In this document: positions 53,301 to 64,000 of the stretch, piece after piece
Numbering within the stretch: the first letter of the stretch is position 1
How the letters are laid out: each line of letters begins with the position of its first letter
Origin: Vandiemenella viatica
Lineage: Eukaryota; Arthropoda; Insecta; Orthoptera; Morabidae
NCBI GenBank assembly: GCA_031002005.1
Contig: CM061914.1
Coordinates: 15,858,148 to 15,922,147 of the forward strand
DNA: 64,000 nucleotides
Reading direction: 5' to 3'
The notes under the pieces: generated by a model
Database searches by the model: none
What the model was told of the DNA's origin: nothing
The model's input: the letters and a program-made list of their open reading frames with translations, nothing else
Translations under genes and position numbers: made by a program

Positions 53301-56300
53301 TACTTTCTTGTTCATTACAGATCCTACACCAGTGACTCCATTGACAGCTTGTGTGCTATTTTTCCTGTGTTCCCCAGATCAGAAATCCTGAGTATACTTC
53401 CATTTAATCTCACTATTCCCAACAACATCTAACTTAAGCTGTTCCATCTCCCTTTTTAAGTTTTCTAACCTACCTGCCCTATTCAGACTTCTAACATTCC
53501 ACGCTCCGACTCGTAGATTGTTTCTACCCATTCTGATGACTCCTCCCTGAGCACTCCCCTCCCGGAGATCCGATTGGGGGACTATTTTACCTCCGGAATA
53601 TTTTACCCAGGAAGAAGCCATCATGATATATGTAATCTGAGAGGAAACATGTCCTCGGGATACCCTTTTGGTCTTTAATGCAGTGGTTTCCCGTTGCCTT
53701 CTGCATCCCAATGCCGTTGATCATTTCTGATTCATCCTCCTTTAGGGGCCGTTTGCAACCCCAAGGGCAAGAGGGTGCCCTGAACCACTCCCCACTCTTC
53801 TGCCCTCCTTTCCGAGGCCGTTGGCAAGCAGTGGGTGACTCCTTATACCCGGAATGTTTCAGTCGCCAGAGCCTCGTCCTTGCAAACAGGGTGCACCACG
53901 TGAAGGAGAGGTTGACATTTGATTGGAAAAGGCTAGTATAGCCTCTCCCAAATCTTTACACCCCTTAACTTCTGGTAAATGCCTGGCTGTTTCCTTCATA
54001 ATGCCTATGGGCCAATTTCCTAATTAACAACCCCATAACCCGATACCGACTATAATCGTCTCTGTCATTTTTAATGACTTTACGCCTCTTTTCCGTCGAC
54101 GTGATTGGAGGCGTGAAAGACTGGAGGAAGGAATTCGGTGATGGCCTTTTTAAGGAACCTTCCCGATGTTCACCTAGAGCGAAGTCCGGGTGGCTGGGCG
54201 GGGATTTGAGGGAGGCGCGAGCGTTACCGCTAACCCGCCAGTCTGTCAATGAGTTGTTGTAGCATCTGGTTATATTTGCTCGTTCTAGGTCACCCCCGAC
54301 GACATCGTAGTTTTGGGGACTTATCCTTTTTATTCTTATAAGAGCGGAGATCTGAAATAAAATGTTGACATGAGCTTTCTGCCGTCGACGCCCTCTACCC
54401 TCACTTGACTCAAACCCTCCCCCCCTCCCTTCCCTAAACCACTGCGAAAACTTATTCGGAAACATACAGGAAACTCATACAGAATTTTAATAGAAGCTGT
54501 TAGTGAGCGCTATAGCTCAGTACGGGCGACACTACCGCGACCGTTTTTAGAGGAAAGAGACTTTTTTATCTTACGGTTTTGTTCGCGTCTTTATGAATAT
54601 GATTAAAAAATGTATACATTTGTCGCAGTAGTGATTCGTATAATCAGTTAGGCAGTCGAGGAGTTTATACCAGCAAATCAGATTTTTTGATAACCTGTTT
54701 TGGCTTCTACAAATTTGTTAATATGCCTTGAAAATATTTTTGTGTTGCGCACTCATGATATATTGTGTTGTCTGTACCACTCGTGCTCCCGTCCCTCGCC
54801 CCGCCGGATGGCTTCAAGATCCTCCAGAGGATGTATAAAAGATATGAAGCAACATTAAACAGATTTGAAGTGAGCTGCTTTTGCGGACGATTCAGAAAAT
54901 CCCTGCTCGCTGATTATTTTAATCAGCCGCTGTTTGTTCAGACGTGATAAGCTTTGTCTCATTCTCGGCCGTGACGTGTCTCGCCGCGACCTTGTCGGTA
55001 TCAATGGAGGTTGACTGGCGGAAGTGGACCAAAGGAAAGGCCCCGGCTCAACCTCGCCACAGTTACAGTGTCTCAGAAACGTGAACCACTTTTCATTATC
55101 ATTGCACTTAAGATGGTATAATATTTCTGGTTATATTCTTATTGCTTGGTCATAAAAATTCATCAGTCAAACGCAGCATTGTGGCGCTCGTGAGGGCTGG
55201 TGTGATCTAACTGTAGGGGGTAGCTGCTCCGATTGGTTAAAAACTTCTCAACTATCAGGTGGTGGAAAAACTTTCGTCCTCGCTACTTCACCGGCAAGGT
55301 AGAAAAGGTTGGTGCACCAATGTCTTGGAGGAAATACCTAGACTCTTCGCAATGCGGATGAAGTGAGGACATCCTGATTCGTATTTCAGATAAGCTCGGC
55401 GGCTTTCTTGTTGTATTTCTGAAGAGTAGGCCTGAATCGGGAAACGAACCCCGACACTGCTTTGGAAGAGGAACTCCTTCATAGCGGCGGGTCCAACGGT
55501 ATGGCTACCATCATAGATCTCAGGATGACGTGTGCTATGGGTGAAAGGTAGGGTTTGCATTTTTTTTTGGGCATAGTTAATTCTGTCACTTCATTGATAA
55601 TGGTTTCTAACATAATTTCAATCCAGTTATGAATGTACTTCTTCTTCTTCCTGTCGGTGTTAGCCTGGTGGCCTGTTACGGTCTCAATCCCTCTTCTTGG
55701 TGGTCCCCCCTCATCTCTCCTGCCTCTCGGATGGTATTTGAGGATTTATCGGGGGATCCGGTCCGTCTTCATCCTCAGTACATGGTCTGTTCAAGATGTT
55801 CTGTAGGTTTGTACAGTCTGGAGAATTGGTTTTACTTTCAGTTCTTTAAGGGTTTTGTTAAGAATGTATGTTGGCTGAGACCTGTTAATTTGGAACTGTT
55901 GCTCTGGTCTCTAGCTATTCTCCCTAACGTCTTAGATGTGGACGAGCTGTAGCGTTCTCTCTGCCTATGCCTTGTAGACTCGTTGCGGGGTGTGGATGTT
56001 GGTTCCCATATTCTCTTGGCTGTTTGGAGTGCTGTGTCAATTCATCTAATGTTGGTTATTGCTGCAGGGAGTAATCTGAGGCGCTTTTTTATATGGTGTT
56101 TACGCAGCCCTGCCTTAAAAGTCCGCTTCGTTTTTGCTGGTACTTGGTGTGGCGTGTGAATGGTACGCTCTGTCCTCGCATTCAGGAGGACGCGGTGTCG
56201 AAACCCGTGCCGTCATCCAGATTTTAAAGTATTATTGTTGTGCCGATGACTGTGGAATGTTCAGTGTGGATGGTAAATGAATTTAAAATGTAAGAAGAGA

Positions 56301-59300
56301 TTAGGTGAACGACCCTATCGGACTTCGGTCTGCTTGCTCAGTGATTAGCACGTCCGCTATTCAGATTTCATGCTATACATGTCTCTTCTGCCAGGCAATA
56401 CCATACACATCTTATTTACTGTATCCCGTGCACACTACGGAGAGTATGGCACTTCACTTACGATAATTATACACATTTCAATTATTAGAAATTGTGCTGC
56501 CATGGCAAAAAAAACATTCAGAAATTTTGATCCCCATTCGAATAAACTTTGCCTCTATTCCCCGTATTTTTTAATGAGTTTTATGGGTTTAAAATGAGGA
56601 GGTCATCAGAGCCTGGGGTGGATTATAGGCAAGAAACAGGAATTAGATCGGCCATGGTCATTGAGGGAATGATCCTGCCCAGCAATAATCTGTATAGCTG
56701 GAATGGGGATCGAAAGGAAGCGCTCACCCGATAGTGTATTTGAAAGGAGATATTCCGAGCACCAAATACAAGAAACTAACGAATAGAGGGACAGTCGGTG
56801 GAAACTTCAAAAATGTTCGATTCAGTGAACAAATACGATGTTTATTCACATATTGCTTGCTGCTCAGAACGGCGACTTGCAGATGTAAGAACGTTTGCGT
56901 CTTGTGGCGACGTGACCACACGTCCAGTTTTCAGGCTGTCTGTCCCGCTGTCCCAGGCGACAGGAGAAATGTCCCGCTCCCGCGAACAAAACGACAGTTT
57001 AATATCTCTACCTGTCTTCGAGTATCTACATATACTAATATTATAAATGCGAAACTAACTCTGTCTGGTCCGGTCCGTTTCTTGGACTAAACGGCTACTC
57101 CAATCGTGTTGAAATTTGACAAGGAGATGCTATTTGACATTAGGATGGACAAGGGATACCATATTCTGTATAGATAAGAACATATTGTAATTAAATTATG
57201 AAAACTATCTGAACTGTGAAAGACAAACGCATAATACCTATTTGTTTTTGTAATGCGTAACACTAGAGAGCAATGGCAGCGTAGCGCAGCGGTAACGTGC
57301 TTACTTCGGGTTCAAACCCCACTGGGAGCAAAAATTTTTATGAATTGTTTTTCATAGTTTAGGCCAATCCTAGGATTTTGTAGTAAGGATACCATTTTCT
57401 GGCAAATCTTTGGCGATAGAATAGTGCCCTAAGCGTTTACTTTATTCAGGGTATACTGGTTCTACTCGCAGTTTTTGTGTCATCTGAAGTAATAATATTA
57501 TATATGCGAAACTAAGTCTGTCTTTTTTTTACATTTTGACGACTATATGTGTATACCGATATACCGAAATACTTTGTATCATTAGGAACGAAATAGGCTG
57601 CTCTTTTCCGATGTGAATAAATGAGACAGGTTCGACGGTAGAGTGGTATATCGATAGCGTTCCCGTCATATTGTGCCGACATATCTTAGGTAACTTTCAG
57701 CTTTGTGTATCCAATTCTGGCAATCAAAATCTACATCCACGCGTACGAAGTCGCGGCTAACAGCTGCTTAAGGTATAAAACAGACGATGCCGCTCGGTGG
57801 TGGAGTCGGCGCAAGCACCATTGCTGATCACGCAAGGATTTATTAGCAGCAGCCAAGATATGGAAATGTTCGACGAGTTTTCGCTTATTTCCACAAACAT
57901 CACACATCTTAAAATCACTCGCTGGACCACTGGGAATGTCGTTGCTGACGACCGTGCTAACACACTGAACCGTACGAACATTAGTACGAGTAACACACCT
58001 GTCGAAAGCGTTTCTTCTCTGATTAAGTGTCGCCGTATTGTAAACCATTTTTATTACCAAGAAGCCTGCACCCGATATTTTGAAACTATTTTGTTCCGCC
58101 GTTAAATACAAAACAACCTAAGTTACTCAGCTAACTTGTAACAACTCCTACCTATTATTAGTGTTCTTCATTTTTGAATAAAAACTTGTAAAATAGGTTG
58201 TTTTTTTTTACAAAATTCCTCAGGCATCCCGCTTTGACGAAAAAGATAAATGGTCACGTTACCTTAGAGTTAATGGAACAGTATAGCGGCCCCCCAGTGG
58301 CCATTGATGTACGGTACGGTACGGTTCGATGCACTTATATGCTTTTAGCGTATCACTGAGTTTAGTAGAAATCAGAATTGGTCACGCTCTACAGGAACAA
58401 ACCATGAAGAGGAATCCCTCTTTCAGGAAATATATTTTGGTGTCTTGTGTCCAGTATTTATTTATGGAGGCAGTAAGGAACATAAATTAGCCGTAAACAG
58501 TGTTCAACAAAAACAATAGTTCCCGTTGAACCGCTTTCGGAGTCACTAGACGAGGGAATGTGAGCGTTCCTTCAGCTAACTATGCCGAAGCCGGGAGCAG
58601 GAAGTACTGGCAGCATGGCGACGGCTAGACGACGAACGTCTACACACTGCGTTAACCTATTTATAAATGGCACAAGTTTTCCACTGATTGTCGGAACGTC
58701 TTTCATAAGTTTGGGGTTCGGATTTCACAACAGGGGCGCAATGCGCGATAGATCATAACTCTCCATCACCAGTCACAAGACCACGCGAATTTGCTTTACC
58801 AGGGATAAATATTACCCACCCACGGAATTTTCCTAATATTGTTTAAAATATTAACCAGATGTATAAAAACTAAAACATTTTATCATGACGACACACTAAT
58901 GGAATAATTAGCGTCGTTAACAAATTATGTGCCTCCTACCTAGTGACTAGCGACAATAGGGAATTTCTCGGTTGTAGTTTAATTTAATTGCGATGGAGAG
59001 CGCTCTCTGGTGCCAATTTCCCTACACACCAATTCTTCCCCTTTCCTGCACCCACCTACTTTTGCTCTCTCCAAATTTAAATTCTTTAAGCGTTTTTAAT
59101 AATTTATCCATCATTTCTCTTGATAACTTACTCCAATCCCTGAAACCCTTGCCAGCTTGTCGTCATGGTCGCCATGCACCACTCCTAATTCTTACATCAA
59201 TATCTTCCCATGCCTCATCACTCGCATCACTTTGTTCATCCTCCCCCGTCTTTAAAATATTAATCCACTGGTGGCGGCTCTTCACTGTTATTGCCGAATT

Positions 59301-62300
59301 CTTCTCGTTTTGCATTCCAAAGCGGTGTTTTTTAAACAGTGACATAAATAAGTTTCTAATTACTGAAATTTGGCCGAAATATCGTACCCACCGCTGGTGC
59401 ATCTTATAGTACCTTCTTAACAGTGTATTCGATATTGGGAACAAATTTTATTTATTTATCTTATGGCCATAGCACGTAATCAATAAAACAATTGTTTCAC
59501 ACTAATGAAATGTAACATTAAATTATAGTTAAAACTCAAAATCGACATAGTGCAGCCAATGTAAAGCTTTATTTGAATTATCTATGAAGTCTTTCGGTGA
59601 TCCCCTGAAGGCTCGCAGTGGGCAATCAAAGGTCACGTGACGGATGGTTTGTTGTTCCTCACCACAGTCGCAATTCGGTGAATCTCTCATTCCCCATGTA
59701 TAAAGAGATAAAGCAGATTTCCCACGGCCAGACCTAACTCTGTTGAGAGCAGCCCAGGTCTTGAGGGGAAGGTCGAGTCCCTTTAGTACCTGTTGATTGT
59801 CAGGTGGGGCCGAGGCTATCTACTCCAATCTCCATTCTTCTCTCCCGTTGAAATTGTTAGCTATAATAACTATTTTGAATGACATTCGAAACATAATTTT
59901 ACATACAATTAAGACAATAAATATTACGTAAACTTCATTGAGTAGTTTATTACCTTTATCCTTGATAAAACTAATTAAAGGATTGAAAAATTAACTGGGG
60001 AAAGGGTCATTGTTACTTTTCAGTAACTGTTGGGGAACTATTGCTGTAGATATGTTAACACTAATGTCCCTCTTCCTCTCCCAGGCGGAACATAAGCCGC
60101 TAGGGAGGAGGATCTCACAAGAATGAGAAGCCGTATTGAGATACCACGAGAGGAAATAGAAAATATAAACATGTCTTCTTTACTTTCTCCTCTTCTCTCA
60201 CAACCATGTTCAGTGTATTCCTTTTACTTCTTCAGTTTCCTTCTATCTTGTCATTTCCACCTTATGCCTTACAGTACCAAGGTGTCCAGATTTCTTCTTT
60301 ACATAAAGCCCACAATTTTTCTCGACTTTACCAGTCAGTGTTCTTTACTTACATTTTTTTGTGCTTTTCATATCCAAGTCCATTTCCTTCCAATGTTTGA
60401 GTGCTTCTTGAAAGCAGTACTGTATCCGTTTGCAGGCTTCCTAGGCAAACATTCGTCAGCCGTTAAGGCCTCGAGCAGAGCTCAAGCTGTCGTTTATTTT
60501 AATAATAGAGGGGCTTGTGTTCAAATCTCACCTCGGCAGTGGCAGTTGTGCATGATATATAAAATAATAATTCCTGTCCATTTGAAGTGTATTCTTAGCA
60601 CTTTTCTATAAAGTTTTTACTACAACAACTTTGAGCTAATAGCTGTACTAGGTGTTTAGCAGAAAACATTAGATAAAAGTGTTAAGTGATAACTATGACG
60701 TCACTTGGTTGAGCTTAACCAGCACTTAAAACTTTATGGCAGAGCAGCTTACCTCACTCCATTACTGTTCGGAGATTTTCTTTGAATACGACTTGACGCG
60801 CACTTTGTACCTATAAACGCGTTTCACTTGGTTTGCGTTCCACTAACAACCGAGCCTGCTTAACATTCGTGTCTGGCGTTCCGAACAACTTGGTTTTGAT
60901 CTCCGATCCGGGCATTTATATTCGGTTTTCCGTGATTTCTCGTTCACACTCCAAGTGTATACCGAAACCCATTCTTCAACAACAAAAGTAGAAATGCGTT
61001 TAAAATAGCTCCCGTTACTCGTGTCGAATCCTTTCCCGATTCTCATGTCCACTATGTCGATGAGCGGTAAAGTGGTAACTGGGAAAATAAATACATAACT
61101 AGTCGAAACGTTGATAACAAGAGTTTTTACAGTTGTGAGTAAACGAATGGTTGGTACACGCGATTGATTCAGTGATGCGATATTAAATAATTTTAGTCTT
61201 TATATTTCCGCTGAGCGTGGCTAATATCGCTAGGAAGAAGAAGAAGAAGCTCTTGTTCGTTCATATCTCTCTCTTCATATGCTCTGATCTTTGTCTTCTT
61301 CGGCCGTTCTTCCTCCACCAAATTAAATTGTTGGTGGTTTAATTAATAGGATAAATAATCAGTCCACGCTACAGTTCAGTTTAAAGTTGCGTTTATTTTC
61401 ATAAAATACGACGTGAACGATACTGTTTACATGCATACATACAATCGAGCGATTGTATACAACACTTCTTCCACATACAGTACAGTTCTTGGCCGTCGTA
61501 AAATTGAGTCGGTGAAAACTACTACTCTGTCTTTATATAAACTCTATCGAAATTTCTAGAACACTTCAAAAGATTCCGACAGATATTTCTCGAACATTAA
61601 CAATACTTAAACAGTTGAAACATATTAAAAACAAATAAAATAAATAAAAAAATTCTCGTTTTTTATGCCGGTTAATTGATTTATTTAATTCTTTTAACGA
61701 CGTTTCCACAACTGCCATCGTTGCCTTCATCAGGTTAACTCTTACATACAAAGACAAGACTGTCACTGACTCGCGAGAAGAAGCGCAGAAGAGGTGCCTG
61801 TTGCCCTTATTGGAAAAATCTGCCCCAATTGTTTTTGATGAGGATTGACGACTATAATTTATGGTAGATTGACGTTTGTAGTTGCTTCTACTGAGTAGTA
61901 TTACCAATTTTGCCTGATATAACTCTTGGGTTCTGCTTCGTTGATTATGCGTGTTTGTAACTTGTACTGAATTCTTACGATTTTATGCGGTGATGATGGA
62001 TTTTGGCTTTTTGTGGCTTAGTCCTTCGATTTCGTACTGGCCAACGTTGCGTATTATTTCATTCTGCTTTGTAGAGGCCTTGTTCAAAAAATTTTGGGCT
62101 ATTGTTTTATACCTGCTTAACAGTGTAGGGGTTCCTGATAGTACATGTAGTTCCTCAGTAGGAAAGTTGAAGGGTAAATGAAGTGCTCGTTTTATGGCTC
62201 TGTTTTGTATGACTTGGAGCCTTCTGCGGTGGGTTGCGGCCAGGTAGCCCCAAACAGGGCAGGCACACTCCATGATGGGTCGAATGAGTGCCTGGTAGAT

Positions 62301-64000
62301 CTGTATCCCGCAGCGCGATGGTAGGGTTGAGTTTGTGTTTAGGATTGGATACAGCATGCCCATTCTGCACTCAGCCTTGGCTCTGATCTAGTCCGCATGT
62401 TGCTTCCAGGTTAGCCGCTGATCCATGTTGACTCCGAGATAGCGTACTACTTTCTTGAGTGGTATAGTTACGTCAAATAGGCTCAGGCGAGCGGACTTGG
62501 GTTCCCTCTTCTCTGGAAAACAATTGCCTGGGATTTGTCGCCATTGATTTTTACGCGCCATTTCCTGGCCCATTCTTCAAATTGATCGAGTGCTTCTTGA
62601 AGGCGTCTTGTAATTAATGGTATGCTCCAGGAAGATGTAAAATACGCTGTGTCATCGGCGTACAGAGCGGAGTAGACTGATAAAGGCCTGGGGATAGCGG
62701 ATGTAAATATTATGTTCAGTACTGGGCCCAGCACTGAGCCTTGCGGGACTCCAGTACGAATGCGTCTTCTGGTTGATTTGGCCTTCGACACCCTGACTGT
62801 AAATGACCTACGGCTCAGGTAGCTTTTTATAAGTACAATGTAAGATCTGGGAATTCCTGCTTTGACTATTTTCAGCAAGAGGCCTTCGTGCCAGGCGGAA
62901 TCGAAAGCTTTGGCTACAACCAGAAGTACCATACCACAGTATCTGCGCCGATTAAATGCGTCTGTTGCTACTTCGGCGACTCGCACTAGTTGGTGGGTTG
63001 TGGAATGTCCCCTCCTGAAACCAAACTGCTTGGCAGGGATGATATTGAGGCGTTGGATGTGGATCATGAGGCGGTTTAGTAGTAATCATTCGAAGACTTT
63101 TGATACAGCTGAAAGCAGTGATACTGGTCTACGCCCAATAATTTTGTGGAAATGTAGGGCCCTTCCCGGCTTTCGGATGGGGACGATCTCCGCTTCCTTC
63201 GAAACTGATGGGTATGCCCTCCTGCGAATGATTTCGTTAAAAATTTGTGCTAGTCGTTGTATGGCTGCACCTGGTAGCTGACTCAGAATTTTGTTATTAA
63301 TTGCGTCCATATCTGGTGCCTCGCTGGGATGTGATATTTTACACTAGTTGGCTATTTCAGTGTCATAAATTTCCTCAATGTCTTGCGCGTTCCCCTCGTT
63401 GTTTAATAGGAATTGCCCCGGCTGTCTGTGTACTCTTGGAATATGGTAATCAACGTACGGGTCTGCTACTGGACGAAAATTTTCTTCATATATGTCTGCA
63501 AGGGCGTTGGCTTTTTCTTCATCTGCAAAAACTAATCCTTGTTGCCTGTTAAGGCCGGCGTGCGAGGTTTTAATCTAATGAATTTTCTAGTTTCCGTCCA
63601 GGTGGTGCCGTCTTCCATTCGCAGCTGGACAGTACAGTTACCCCATTGCTCTCTTTTGTGCGCCTTTAGCTTAGCTTTAACCCTTCTCTCGAGTGTGTTG
63701 AGCAGGGTTTTGTACGTTCTGTCCCTAGTCCTTTGCCAGTTTTTTCTGACGAGGTTTTTCAGAAGGTAGTTTTTTGTCGTGACGTTTCTTTTTGATCGGA
63801 GCTACTTCGTTTGCGGATGTTATTGCTGCGCTGGACCAGTCGTCCACTGCTTCATCTAGGTCGTCGATACCGTTGCTTAATTTCCCAGTCATTATTGGTT
63901 GCAGATCTTCGCGAAATTTGTCCCAATCAGCTCTTCTGTAGTCTCTTATGTTTTCATCCTCACTAACTTATTCGGTGTCCCAGTGTATAATTACTGGGTT

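Overview
This is eukaryotic, AT-rich, intron-style DNA from an animal, almost certainly an insect. It carries CR1-, Jockey-, R1- and RTE-like LINEs, a mariner, a Tc1-like element, several hATs, Harbingers, a P-type element with a THAP domain, Helitrons and a tRNA-derived SINE family. I found no host gene, functional tRNA, rRNA, CRISPR array or bacterial signal. The SINE body and the LINE mix suggest a hemimetabolous (perhaps polyneopteran) insect, but that is a weak inference from memory and the sequence alone does not settle it.

Layout. 1-1432: decayed RTE-like LINE. 2641-22103: one CR1-type LINE of roughly 3-4 kb of surviving sequence, blown apart into about 20 kb. In order it shows an ORF1 PHD finger, ORF1 SGNH esterase, endonuclease, and RT in several pieces. 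Its gaps hold a 562-bp MITE, a satellite-rich element, a hAT-type MITE, a palindromic Tc1, a hAT (10057-14402, exact 8-bp TSD, two nested MITEs) and a second hAT (14663-20304). The second hAT in turn holds a 650-bp hairpin, a SINE and two CR1 fragments. 22104-23629: nothing recognised. 23630-26260: another LINE cut by a 1311-bp mariner and a SINE. 26305-26645: hAT tail.

26650-29580: internally deleted Harbinger with a MADF gene, cut by an element carrying a Pif1-type helicase fragment and a triplicated 285-bp unit. 29582-31203: Jockey-type, ORF1-only (HAL1-like) element with a 5S-rRNA-like 5' region. It shares its 3'UTR with the RT-bearing Jockey at 61635-64000. 31686-33484 and 33790-38975: a truncated Helitron, then a Harbinger whose transposase gene is split by two head-to-tail Helitrons. 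39280-42356: P-type element whose transposase is split by a small Harbinger-like element; that element ends in an 18-bp minisatellite derived from its own terminal repeat. 43190-46930: CR1 and RTE fragments and an R1-like LINE lacking its RT catalytic core. 47150-48994: foldback-like palindrome of ~180-bp tandem units. 50540-53960: RTE-like LINE with a SINE inside. 54000-61634: SINE and LINE scraps and unassigned DNA.

The genes do not form a pathway. The window is a heterochromatin-like graveyard of nested transposons, and its value is structural and historical: insertion order, target-site duplications, palindromes and non-autonomous derivatives. Nearly all coding relics carry stops or frameshifts; the ORF1 at 29905-30873 is the longest intact one. 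Boundaries without a stated target-site duplication are approximate.
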